Source: Cyclaneusma minus
Taxonomy: Eukaryota > Ascomycota > Leotiomycetes > Marthamycetales > Marthamycetaceae
Length of the DNA stretch: 64,000 nt
Direction: 5' to 3'
Assembly (NCBI GenBank): GCA_037179335.1
Contig: JAKZHN010000039.1
Coordinates: 62,001-126,000 of the forward strand
The notes beneath the pieces were generated by a model, which saw nothing but the letters and a program-made list of their open reading frames with translations, had not been told where the DNA came from and searched no databases. The translations under genes and the position numbers were made by a program. The first letter of the stretch is position 1. The number at the start of each line of letters is the position of its first letter. Shown here piece by piece: positions 13,101 to 23,324 of this stretch.

Positions 13101-13987
13101 GACCAGTCTGGGCCACCTTCCTCTGCACGATCAGTATCATCGACGAGGCCGCCCGTGACGCCCTCTCTGACGAGATCTACCACCGCTGTAAAGCCGAGGT
13201 CGGCAGCACAACTGCCAACACGCGCGATAATGACACCGACGACGAAGACGTGATTGGCTACGAGTCCATCGCCCCCGGCCTGCCGCCCGCAAGTAGCTCT
13301 AGTCGCAAATGGTGGCTCGACAATGGCGCTCCCGCCCGCTCAAACATACAGCCTCCGCAGAACGGCGCCATTCCCAACCCTAAGCGTCCCGTCAATCCGT
13401 TCAGCGTCACCGACGAACCAGACTGGATCTCCGTGTCGCCCCCCTACGGTTCTTCCACTTCAACAACAAGCTCTGGAACATCCTACCAGAGCGCCGCATC
13501 CGGCCCTCCCTCCAGACCACCCCGCCCCTACACCTCTGTCCCACCAGGTCCTGCTCAGACCAAACCACGCAGTCTTCCCCCACCCTTCAACCCCGATCAA
13601 TCCGTGTCCAGCCTCCCCGGCAATTTCTCGCGCATTTCCCTGCAAAACGAATCCACAGTTTCTTTGGGACGAGATTCTCATCCTCGCACGAATCCCAACT
13701 TGAATTCAAATGCAAATGTAGTAGATGATACCCAAGCTCGTGTTGTGCGTCAGTCGCCGAGTGTGATTTCGTCGAGGAGTGAGGTGGCGAGGAAGCCGGT
13801 GCCGCCTCCGGTGGCGAAGAAGCCGGCGCATTTGTCGAGTCCACCTGGTACGCCTGGATTGGCGTCTGGACTGGCGACTGGTACGACGACGCCCGCGCCC
13901 GGACTGCCGCCAAGACGGGTGGATTTGTTGGGTGGGGGTGTGGAGGAGGGGGCGTTGGGGGAGTGGGAGGCGCTGAAGCCTAATTAA
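10165..13987 (+). CDS. Synaptojanin-like SAC / inositol-polyphosphate 5-phosphatase (Inp51/52/53 family)
   Basis: Bifunctional phosphoinositide phosphatase that removes phosphates from PI(4,5)P2 and other phosphoinositides at membranes, acting in endocytosis and actin control. Model: exons 10165-12545, 12602-12758, 12808-12917 and 12997-13987; introns of 56, 49 and 79 nt; 1212 aa. The N-terminal SAC domain carries the catalytic Cys-X5-Arg motif in NCLDCLDRTN (C489, R495). The 5-phosphatase domain begins near residue 630 (IWAGTFNLNGRTKG) and has GMAGNKGAV, FVTAHLAAG, LGDFNYRIG (about 816), PAWTDRIL (889-896) and KFSDHRPV (913-920). All catalytic signatures are intact. After about residue 960 comes a Pro/Ser-rich tail with many PPxP-like motifs, as in yeast Inp52/Inp53 and synaptojanins, where such tails bind SH3 or adaptor proteins. 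Start chosen at MSIRVLLRDYPHRAV, the first ATG giving a complete SAC N-terminus. Which yeast paralog is the ortholog cannot be told. Confidence 0.93.
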
Positions 13988-15594
13988 GGCTCTAAGGTTG
14001 TGAAGTCGAGTTGGGTTGACTTGTGGTGCTTTGGTTGTTTGCTGGCTGCTATCAATGAGAAAGACACGAATGGGTCCGTACGAGAATCAAGAAAGGAGCA
14101 GAGGATGAGGGAACAGTCGAACAGGATGAGCAAAACGGAAGCGGGCGATTTGGTGTTTCTTTGCTGGGTACTGGCTAGGGGACAGGTATGTAAAAGTGGA
14201 TAGCTAGGGAACTTTGCCAAAATGAAGCGCGGTTTGTTATCAGGGGTCTGCGGACTAGTTTCAAACGGGTGTTGTCAAGTGATCTGCGCACCTGATGAGG
14301 AGCGTGCAGGCAGCTCTTGTGGCTGATATAAGTACTTGGAGTCAGGTATGTTGGGTGCTTTCCTTATGTGGTTGTGAGGACGATGGGGGTTTTGGAGTCG
14401 CGATGTTGCTTGAGCGGGGACGCATGGGGATGTGATGTCTTCTCGTCGTGTCATCAATTGCTAAGGAATGGTTTCTTGTTATTTGTCTGTGTATTTCCGG
14501 GAGATTCTACTTTCTAAAGTCCCTTTTGGGGAGGGTGTCTCGATGATGGATGTTGGTCCACATCACTGTCGTTCCAGACTTCTGCATCAAGAAGACTGCT
14601 GTAGTTGGCAGAAGTGATTCTGAAGTTTTTCGTCGCTCTGGAATGTTTCTGGCCTCTGGTAGTGGTGCGGGGGCCTTGAATCACCCGTGTACGGCTGGAT
14701 TGAGTTCTAGTATGAGTCGAAGTCGGAAGTCCGACTGTTGTTTGCTGGCTCGTTCACACGACTTGGAATTTAGACTGGGGGTTGTCTTCGTTTGTTCTCG
14801 GCGAAATGATTTAAATGGCTTTCCTTCAGTTATTGGGTCTTTCTCTCAAGCATTTGGGCTTTTTATGATTACTTGGAAGATTTGCAATTACTTGGAGCAT
14901 ACACAATCACTTGGCATATTCACAGTGATTTGTTGCTTCTCCAATGACTTGGCCTGGTCTCAAGAATTTGGATGGTGCGAAGTAATCTTGGATGGTTCGA
15001 ATAGGTCTGATATTTCCCAAAGATTCGGACTCTTCCTCAAGATCCCTGGTCCTAGTTTGCCAAGCTGGGAGCTTGAGGTGTAAGTGGGGTCTGTTGGCAC
15101 ATGATGTCAGTCACGTGGCCGGTACGGGAACGTACCGCCGAAGTGCGGAAGTCGGCATCAGCCCCGTTTGTAGGGCAGTAGATAGCTCTTCTGAACCCTG
15201 GTGGTCTCTTTGCTTTCCTCTCCTCTACACAGACTATTTCAATACCAAGGATCAGAAACACTTCGATATCACAAGGTAGCAAGAGGGATCCTAAGAAGGA
15301 GTGAAGCTGTTCGCGGCTGCGGAACCGGCTTCGGAGTCTTGCTTTAATTCGTGCGGGACTGGCTGCATAAATACAGCGTCCGCTCTCCTCTTGCTCTCTC
15401 TTCTTCTTCCATCTACATCTCCCACTCCAACTCCAACTCAAACCTCAGCTTCTTCCACTCCAATCTCAATACTCCAGCTACTCCTACTCTCAGCAGTAGC
15501 AAGCCATACCAACGCGGTTCGGATTCTCAAAACCTCACACATCTACACTCCAAACCCAGTCCTCTTTCGTCAGGGACTCGACGAATCTGCTACC
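13988..15594. other. Intergenic region between phosphatase and BTB-like gene A
   Basis: No supportable gene. It contains a 19-bp-period array (14828-15038). About 480 bp before the next gene lie a CACGTG box (15112-15117) and, immediately after it, the hairpin GGTACG-GGAA-CGTACC (15121-15136). The last 200 bp (15400-15590) are C/T-rich, a likely leader of the next gene. Confidence 0.5.
14828..15038 (+). repeat. 19-bp-period degenerate array, locus 1 (11 units)
   Basis: Units start at 14828, 14848, 14867, 14886, 14905, 14924, 14943, 14962, 14981, 15001 and 15020. All are 19 bp except two of 20. Examples: AATTACTTGGAGCATACAC, AATCACTTGGCATATTCAC, AATGACTTGGCCTGGTCTC. The conserved core is A-A-T-N-A-C-T-T-G-G. 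Units are strongly diverged from one another, so the array is visible only by its register. Confidence 0.75.
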
Positions 15595-16759
15595 ATGGCT
15601 TCAATGGTAAGTTTGAGTGCCTCGATCCTGCCCCACTCAAATTTCCTTCACTTGCTTGAATTCAAGTGCTGACCTTGTTTCAGAATCAACTCGCAACCCA
15701 CACTTCCATCGGCATAGCTGACATCGTCATTGATTCCAACTGGGATTTCTTGGTCAAAGTTACCGAATATGACCGCTCTGTCGAAGGACCCGATGGAAAC
15801 TTCCGCGAGAAACAAAACGTCATCTTCAAGGTGAAGAGGTCTGTTCTGCGCGAGCATTCGGCGAAATTCGAGGCGGACTTTCATCCTTCCCGTGATTGGG
15901 ACGCCGGCGGTGGCCGTGGGATCATCGATGATGAGAGTGTCCTGGCCATCGAATTCTGCTTTCGAGTGCTCCACGGGGCGACGATATCGTCGCCGGAGAT
16001 GGTGGCGCTTTACACGAGGCTCGAGCCGAAAGACTGGTGGTTCATCATTGGAGCTTCCAGGACATACGACTTTCGCAACACCCCAAGCCCAAACCCCTTC
16101 TTCGATTCATGGTTCATATGCTGGCCTAGGAGAGGTGACTTCGAGGTTAAGGATGCCCAGGTGTTGCTTTTCCCGACCCACGAATTTGATCACGCCAAGG
16201 GTTTCGCAGCTGTCACCAAGAAGCTTGCATATTGTGCCGTGGGCCACATTGCGGAGGTCAATCCTACTCATCTTGACTTGCACTCGAGATGGCCAGTCCT
16301 ACGTAAGTTCAGAATTTCGTTTATGGTTATCAAGTCCTGCGTCTTGGGGTACTTGCTGACATCGGCCCCTATTCAGAGCAACTCAATCTGGTCCGAGCAC
16401 GCTTGAAGTCCAAGATTCACCGGGGTCTTTTTGAGAAGATCGAGAAGTTCCTGGAAGCTCGGTGTCGCTGCAAAGAACATGCGTTGTGGGAATATTGCAA
16501 AGGACTCCAAAGAACCGACATCTGGCCTCTGGAAGACCACTACTCTCGCACTTGCATTCATGACCTCAACGCCGGTCTATCGAATTTTTCATACAGTACT
16601 CCTGCCGTGGCCGTAAACTGCAGTTGTGGTGTTTGCGCCGGTCATCATTTAACACGCCACGTCATGCAAGTCCAATCCAAGGTCCGAAAGCTCTTCGATG
16701 GGTTATGCTTGGACTGCATGAATCAGTCAGCAGGGGCTGGACATGGCGGGCAGATTTAA
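15595..16759 (+). CDS. BTB-like protein A with C-terminal cysteine motifs (function unknown)
   Basis: Exons 15595-15606, 15684-16302 and 16377-16759; 337 aa. The first exon encodes only four residues (MASM). Residues about 10-110 read like a BTB/POZ fold: a core FKVKRSVLREHSAKFEADF, then an acidic strand, then ESVLAIEFCFRVLHG. BTB domains are protein-interaction modules, so an adaptor role is possible but is inference. The C-terminal part has paired cysteines (CRCKEH, CSCGVCAGHH, GLCLDCMN) that could bind zinc. The gene at 18502 is a diverged paralog: it shares a very short first exon, the phase-1 second intron at the same place (VLQQLN here, IIDKLN there), and the motifs LLFPTHEFDHAKGFAAVTKK / VLYPCHELNHPEAFAFVTRE. 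This copy lacks the long C-terminal extension of its neighbour. Confidence 0.7.
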
Positions 16760-18501
16760 GGAAATGCCGATGCTTCCTACTGGGAGAAAGAGTGGCCAGG
16801 AAAGGCGGATGAGGGTTGCAGAATCTCGCACAGTCAGCCCTCCTGGTTTCATTCGTTCATGGGTCGACGGGAAGATGGAGTACTTTTCTAAACACAAGAG
16901 ACCCGAGGGTGCTCCTGATAATTGGGAGATCCCTAATGCTCAAGGCCACTGAGAAGCCTCAGAGAAAGTGCGAGCTTGGCGGTGGTGTTGGACCGACGAG
17001 GAGAGGTTGACTTCGCATGGATCAAGAAAATTGAAACGTGGCGCTTCTCAGTGCTGGGCAATGATACCAGTCGAACTCGGAAGTGCGGGATTCGGAGCAG
17101 GGAAGAGCATTTTCTTTACTTGCGGCCGGCTCATTTGAGTTCGGCGTGACGGACTTGTAACAAAAGTTACATGGGTTTGAGATTTCGAATCCTTACAAAT
17201 CCACCAGATCTCCTTATTCTCTCTATTCCTCGCCCACCGCTACTGTGACATAAAAAGAAATCCATATGCATTCTGAGATGAGGTGCAATTCGCAAAAGTG
17301 TGGTAACGACGTGGTTGGAAGTGACCGAGTTACTTTTTTTGGTATTGGTTCCTGACTATTCAGATTATTTCTGATGCCGATTATTTCTAATTATTTGGAT
17401 TTTGGACCATTCCTAGTTTGACTGAAACATCCCTAATGACCTATCTGGACCACTACTAACCATCTGGCAAATGAGTAGTCACCATTCCTTTTCCCTAAAT
17501 CCTAATCGTCGAAATTTTTCTACCCATCGGCATCGGGAGACTGGAGTATTTCAATTTTTCAGCAACATCAGACTTGTGTAATCGTCCCGACTATTCCCAA
17601 ACATCTAAACCTTTCCCTAGCCATCTGAAGCATTGCCGTCCTCTAACAACATAGGACATCTTCGATCATCTGGACCATTCCCAGACCCCAGGAACCTTGA
17701 CTATTCGCAACAATTCAAGATATGCGCACATTTGCCATGAACCTGGAGACTGCAAACCCTATAAAGACGTCTTTCTTCCCGCTTTATGCGAAGAGAATGA
17801 AGCACAATAGAGATATTATACCTTGTAGTCCTGAGGTCATCATAGCATTCATCATTCTAGAATTCCAGTCCTCAGTGATGTCCGCTTCCTTTGAAATCCC
17901 CCTGACTCTGGGCTCAGAAAGAACTACAAAGTATGAGCAGAACAAAGACATTCTTGTCCGCCTCCTGTCTGAATGGACGCCATATCAATTAGTGAAGTAG
18001 ACAGACACTTGATCTAAGTTCCCTCAGAATCCACAAGGGCCCTTGAACAGACCATGTCCCTAAGTCAGGAAGGGGATCGCAGCTCAAGGGGGGGAGAGAA
18101 GTCGCAGGTGAAGGAGGAAGACAGATCACGCTGGGACACAGAGGATGAGCCGCAAGTGGAAGCGCTTGCACCTACTTCTCAGCAAACATCTGAACCGCAA
18201 ACAATTGAAGTCCGCTTAGCATCGCAGTTTTCAGTGGAGTATGGCGCTAGAGAAAAGCTTAAATATATGTGCGGCCTCCCGCACCCAGTGCCTTCCCTCT
18301 CTATTTCCTCCACCTTCCCGATCTGCACACATTGACACCTCCAAATCCGACTCAAGCTCAGCAGCAAGACTTGTTCTTGGTTACTGTGCTCTCAGTCTTT
18401 TCGAGATCTTGTTCAATCTGCTCTTTGAACTTCAATTCGTCAGACCTCCCGCGCACTTCTCCCACATCATCCATCAAGCTGATTGCTTGACCTCTCACAT
18501 C
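16760..18501. other. Intergenic region between the two BTB-like paralogs
   Basis: No supportable gene. An open frame at 17722-18000 resembles nothing I know and lacks introns or neighbouring support. A decayed array related to the 19-bp family spans about 17353-17720. The last 200 bp (18290-18490) are C/T-rich, a likely leader for gene B. Confidence 0.45.
17353..17720 (+). repeat. Decayed array related to the 19-bp family (locus 2)
   Basis: Repeated words such as ACCATCTGGACC, GATCATCTGGACCATTCCC, TAGCCATCTGAAGCATTGCC and TGACTATTCAGATTATTTC recur at spacings of about 16-21 bp. The register is much less regular than at the other loci, so membership of the family is uncertain. Confidence 0.4.
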
Positions 18502-21500
18502 ATGTTGGTAAGTGATACTTCACTCAACTCTGCTCTGCGACTTGCGCAGTTTGCTCTGCCCTGCCCTGCTCTGCCCTGCTTTGCTCTGCCTTGCGCAGCC
18601 ACAGTGCCGACAAGGGCACCTTGAGCTTCAGCGACAGCAAGGCGTGTCTGGTGCGCTCTGCCTGACTCTGCGCTCTGCAATCTGCAACTTGCGCTTTGTT
18701 GGCTCAGCGCTCAGCGCTCAGCCTGAAGTCCACTGCCTGCTTCGAGTCCCAGCTTGCTCATCCCCAGGCCTGAGATATAAGCTTGACAAGGTTGCATATG
18801 ACACCTGCTTCATCCTCACCTGCGCCTCTCCTGCTCGACAGCTCTATTGCAACGCTTCATTACCACTGCTGACTGTCATCGACTAGGACGAAATGATCAA
18901 CATCGCCGAGAAGCCCAACCTCGTGGTTGTGGTGAAGACCAACTCCCGCTACGAACGCACGAAGATCCTCAAGTTTGGTGTGGATCGCGACACCATTCTC
19001 CTACACGGGAACGATGAGTTTAAACTCAAGATCAGTTCCACCGACGTTGGCGAAACACCCACCGAGTGCGAATACATCGAGGTTTTCGATCTTTTGACGG
19101 CGACGATTTGGCTGAGGGTCTTCCATGAGAAGCTGGGCAACATGCTGCGCACGGTTTCGATTGAGACGATCTGGTATGCCATAGCTTTGGGAAAGAAGTA
19201 CTCGTTCGACTTGAAGTTGTTGGAGCCTTGGTTCAAGCAGTGGTGGTCCTCTCAAGATGTTGCTTCGTTCGGGATCAAGGGCTTGCAGAAGGTTCTCTAC
19301 CCTTGCCATGAGCTCAACCACCCTGAAGCTTTCGCGTTTGTCACCCGAGAACTCGTGTACACCTGTCGGTGGCCAATCGAGCAGACCAACCCCATCAAGA
19401 ATTCCGACGAGGCTCACAAGACGATGTTTCTCCACCCGCGAATCATTGGTATGCATTTACTCCCGGGTACTTGGAATATCCCTGGTTACTTGGAATAATT
19501 CTAATGACCCGGGATATTTCCAGCTACTTTACCTGGCGGACTGACTACCTCTGATAGAACACTCGAGCTGACATACTTTGCCATAGACAAGCTGAATGCA
19601 GCCCGCGTCGCTATCAAGAACGAACTGAAAGATCGCGTGTTGGCCCCGCTCGACGCCATCCAGAGCAGTGCGTGTAGTTGCCGAGTCTTCGCCATCGCCG
19701 AGTTCATGGACGAAGTGAAGCGGGCCGGCATCATGCCTAAACAGTCTTTCGAAGATAGCGCAGTCAAGCACATGCTCAAGAACCTGGACTTCTTCGATTA
19801 CACTTCTGCTGCCGGCGCGTGCAAGATATGTGGCCTGGATTTCGCCAAGATGGCCATCAAGCCGGCCCAAGAGTTGATCGCCGACAAATTCCAGGGCCTC
19901 TGCATCACTTGTATGGGCAGCGCCGATGAGACTGGACATGTGAGCGACAGTTACTGGGATCGAGACCATACAAGCGAGTACGACCATGAGTGTTTGATCC
20001 CTCATGGCCAGACCACCTGGTACTACAGCTTCATGGGAAGACAAGAACTGATGATGGAGCATGAATGGCGGAAGCGGGTGAAAGATTCAGACCAGATCCA
20101 TAGAGAAGCGGCTCGCACCGGACTTCCCTATGAAACAGTCAGAATGAATCGCCTCCTCAATGAGCGAGACCCGAACGCCCCCACATATCCAAAGAGTTCT
20201 GATGCCGTCGATGGAGCATCCTCTTACCCTCGAGCCCCAATCCCACAGTCGGCCTTGAGACGTGGCGCAAACTGGGCCATGTACAAGCACGACGCCGAGG
20301 TTGTCGAAAAGTCCAAGAATGAGCCTGCGAAGACCGCGGAAGTTTCGAATCCCGAAGATGGAAGTGCCGGCCAGACCGCCGCGGCTACTGTGGGAAACGC
20401 CTCGGACAAGAAGGTGCACATACCTGCTCTGCCAGGCACTAGTCCGCGCAAAGTGGATGTTGCTAAGGTACAGTCGGAGAATCGCGGTCCTGCTCCTCGA
20501 GCTGTCCTCACCAACATCGCCAATGTTCGTCGAGGTGCTCCACAAGTCGCAGCTCCTGAACGTCGTCGAAGAGCACCTGGAGCAGACGCGATGGCCGCCC
20601 AATGGATGGCCAAGTTCATAGAGAACGAAGCTGAACTGGTGGCCGAAGCGAAGGCCCGCCCGAAGCCCACGGCAGCTGAGTTGGAAGAGATGACAAACCT
20701 CAAGAGCACTTGGCGTCAAACGATTGTTGCTGCTGATGGGAAGCGAATCACCCAGGTGATCGAAGATGACGGAACTGCAGCCTCGGCTCAGTCCGATTTA
20801 CCTGGAGCCACAGCTTCAGCTGCTGGTGATAAGACTGTCGAGCCGGCCGCTACCGATGAGCAGAAATACGAAAGTACCATCATGCCTCCTTCCACCGCGG
20901 TGCCTGACCAAAGTAGTTCGCCTACTGAGACTGCTGAGCCGGCCGCTACAGATGAGCCCAAAGATGACAGTGCCGTCATGCCTCTTTCCACCCTACTGCC
21001 TGAGAGTACATGTAGTACGTCTACTGAATCTACTGTGGATGTAGCCACTGAAGCCGCAGAGAGTGAATTGCCTACTGAAGCCGCAGAAGTTACATCGCCT
21101 TCCCAAGCCGACAATGGCGACCCCACCGAGGTACCATCCGAGCCAGCTGTTGCAGCGGCCTCCAAGCCTTTCGTCGATGCTGTGCCGGAACCAGCCGCTG
21201 TGGCATCTCCGGAAATCGACACCCACAAATCACCCGAGCCAGTTTTCGCTCTGTTTGTCAAGTACCTCAAATCCCAAAGTCTGATGGCTGCGATGGAGTT
21301 GTTCACCGACGAGGACAAGGCCAAGATCACCAAAATCGAGAAAATGGGCAAGAACAGAGTTGTTTACTTCAACACCGCCGATGACAGAGATAGGGCTCTG
21401 GCGCAGTTCGTCCGTACCCGCCAGCTGCGTGGAGACAGCCGAGAGAAGCCTCGAGTCGAGATCCTTCGCAATCCCAGTGCTGTTCGCGGCGGAAAAGGAA

Positions 21501-21952
21501 GCAAGCAAGCTGGAGAAAGGCTCTTTCCCAAGCCCGCTGATGTCTCTGACCCTGAACCCAGCAACCCGAGTAACCGCCGAATGACCTTGCAGAAAGAACC
21601 CGTCGAAGTCCCTCTCCCCGCCTCGTCTCCGGTCAACGGCTTGACGCCTCCAGAAGACAGCCATCTGCACGGTGCCCACAGCGCCCGCGCTACACAGAGC
21701 AGACGCACCGGATCAAATACTCGAATTGTGTCTAGGACGATGCGCCGATTCGAGGGTATGAACTTGCCTTCCAACGTGTTGCCCCACGTGGACGCAATTC
21801 TTGCCAGCAGTGCCAGCAGCCGTTCTACCTCGCCCCCTTCTTCGCTCTCGCGTGCTGAGAGCAAGAGAATTGCGAGCTTGTTGGCGGGTATTGGTGTCCG
21901 CAACCGCGACTTCGTCAATGCCACTTGCATCTACGAGCAGCTTTCAGACTGA
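18502..21952 (+). CDS. BTB-like protein B with long low-complexity C-terminus (function unknown)
   Basis: Exons 18502-18507 (two codons, ATG TTG), 18887-19448 and 19587-21952; 977 aa. An ATG at 18893 is the alternative start if the tiny exon is not used. Residues about 1-190 are BTB-like and parallel paralog A. The cysteine motifs CSC, CKICG and GLCITCMG follow at about 220-300. The remainder (about 400-900) is Ala/Pro/Glu/Thr-rich and probably disordered. It includes a tandem 32-residue duplication (EPAATDE...; DNA near 20840 and 20936). A short segment, FALFVKYLKSQSLMAAMELF to FNTADDRDRALAQF, resembles a degenerate RNA-recognition-type fold, but this is weak. Intron 1 is long (379 nt) and contains a CTGCC-rich tract. 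Intron 2 (138 nt) carries a 19-bp array absent from the matching 74-nt intron of paralog A. No function can be assigned. Confidence 0.72.
18551..18590 (+). repeat. CTGCC/CTGCT low-complexity tract in intron 1 of BTB-like B
   Basis: Runs of CTCTGCCCTGCCCTGCT-type sequence within the intron. Further CTCTGC/GCGCTC words continue to about 18720. This is simple-sequence expansion and probably explains why this intron is several times longer than intron 1 of the paralog. Confidence 0.6.
19465..19540 (+). repeat. 19-bp-period array inside an intron, locus 3 (4 units)
   Basis: Four exact 19-bp steps starting at 19465, 19484, 19503 and 19522: GGGTACTTGGAATATCCCT, GGTTACTTGGAATAATTCT, AATGACCCGGGATATTTCC, AGCTACTTTACCTGGCGGA. 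The array lies within the intron 19449-19586 of BTB-like gene B, between donor and acceptor. Confidence 0.8.
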
Positions 21953-22080
21953 GGGCGTCTCGAATCACGACCGTGGTGGATAGCGTAGCGCGCTGGATTG
22001 TTTTGGAAGACTTTTGAAGTCTTCTTGATTTCTGTATGATGTATGCCAGCGAACCATGTTCTCTTTTTTGCTTTCTCCGG

Positions 22081-22392
22081 CTAGTTTTCGGTCTTTATGT
22101 TCGGTCGAGAGCCGCAGCAATGTGGCTTTAGATCCGTTCCTTTGGACTTTGTTGGTCTCTCCAGACCTACTTGTAACTAGCCGAGCAGAAGCGAGATTCG
22201 TGCGCTGAACCAGTTCTTTCTTTTTCCTCGCATAGCCTCGCATAGCTAGTACTCAGTCTTTGGTTCGGTCGAGAGCTGCAGCGATGTCGCTCGAGATTCG
22301 TTCCTATGGACTTTCTTGGTGTCTTAGGACCCAATTGTAACTAGCCGAGCAAAATGCGAGAACGATTTCCTGAAACGCATTTCCTGAACTGA
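22081..22392 (+). repeat. Diverged tandem duplication, 165-bp period
   Basis: Unit 1 is 22081-22245 and unit 2 is 22246 to about 22392. Both share CTAGT, GTTCGGTCGAGAGC, GCAGC, CGTTCCT-TGGACTTT and TAACTAGCCGAGCA in the same order. Substitutions are mixed transitions and transversions, so this pair is not a RIP product. It lies directly 3' of BTB-like gene B and may overlap its 3' untranslated region. Confidence 0.75.
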
Positions 22393-22722
22393 TATGGTCC
22401 TGCGTGAAAGTGACTTGTGACACGAATGTTCATATTATTCTTTCAGTCCCCATAGTACTTCAAGTAGAGTGCAGAAAAGAAAATAAACGTGACCGTAAAT
22501 GAATTCCCTTTGCCCATGATTTGAAACTTCCAGTTCCTCCCACTCTACGAGGGGGATTGATGAATCTCGATTGCCTCCATCTGCAACATTTATTGAGTCG
22601 GCCCATCTAAGAGCTGAGGAGCAAGGCCTATGGTTTAGACGGCAGAGAACTTTTAAGACTTGAGGTATTTTACCGGGTCCAGACTTTTGGCACCACATGG
22701 TGTGAGATTATACGGGGAAATA

Positions 22723-22943
22723 CAGTCATGCGACAAAAGTCTGAACCCCCCTTCAATATTTGGGAACATTCGCAGTAATTGGAAATATCCCCAGTAATTG
22801 GGAATATCCCTGTGGTTGGGAATATCCCAAGTAATTTGAAATATCCCCAATGATTGTGAATATTGTAAAAGATTTCAATACATAGCTGACTACTGCCACA
22901 TGTTTGAGACAGGAAGGGGGTTCAGACTTTTGTCGCCCCACTG
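22723..22943. mobile_element. 221-bp Tc1/mariner-type miniature inverted-repeat element
   Basis: The left end CAGTCATGCGACAAAAGTCT (from 22723) and the right end, whose reverse complement is CAGTGGGGCGACAAAAGTCT (from 22943), match at 25 of the first 28 positions and continue into GAACCCCC on both sides. The element is flanked by TA on each side (22721-22722 and 22944-22945), the target duplication of Tc1/mariner transposases. There is no coding capacity. The interior is almost entirely the 19-bp array 22755-22867. It would need a transposase supplied elsewhere. Confidence 0.85.
22755..22867 (+). repeat. 19-bp-period array inside the miniature element, locus 4 (6 units)
   Basis: Units start at 22755, 22774, 22793, 22812 (18 bp), 22830 and 22849. 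Examples: AGTAATTGGAAATATCCCC, AGTAATTGGGAATATCCCT, AGTAATTTGAAATATCCCC. These are the most mutually similar units in the window, so this locus may be the youngest. Confidence 0.85.
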
Positions 22944-23324
22944 TAGAGGGCGCCTGATGATGGGGCCGAGATGATGGAAGAACGAGGAAAAAATTGAGCA
23001 CGCGAATCGCAATAGGTCTGCTTAACCCCTCAGGCGCACACTATGCTATGTGACAGCTAGCCAGGAATCTCTGAGCACAATGCGGTTGTAGACTTGTAGA
23101 CTGCAATCCTGAGTGAACTGGCTTATGATGGGAACCACATATCCCCTGGTTACGACGAATTGTGGCTGGTCGTCGTGTGTTTCGATTTTTGCCAAGATTT
23201 AGCGTGGTCTAGCATACGGATCGGGAAAATGATTCTCCGCCTCGAACCTCATCTACTTCGTTGTGCAGCGCCACAACCTCACACCACTCTGAAAACCTAC
23301 TACCTCGCCAATAAAAGAGGGATC

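Larger units (their letters stand above)
21953..23324. other. Repeat-rich intergenic region before COX19
   Basis: No gene supported. It contains a 165-bp tandem duplication (22081-22392) and a 221-bp inverted-repeat element (22723-22943). Just upstream of that element is an orphan related terminus, GGGTCCAGACTTTTGGCACC (about 22676-22695). The final 100 bp hold the COX19 leader. Confidence 0.5.
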
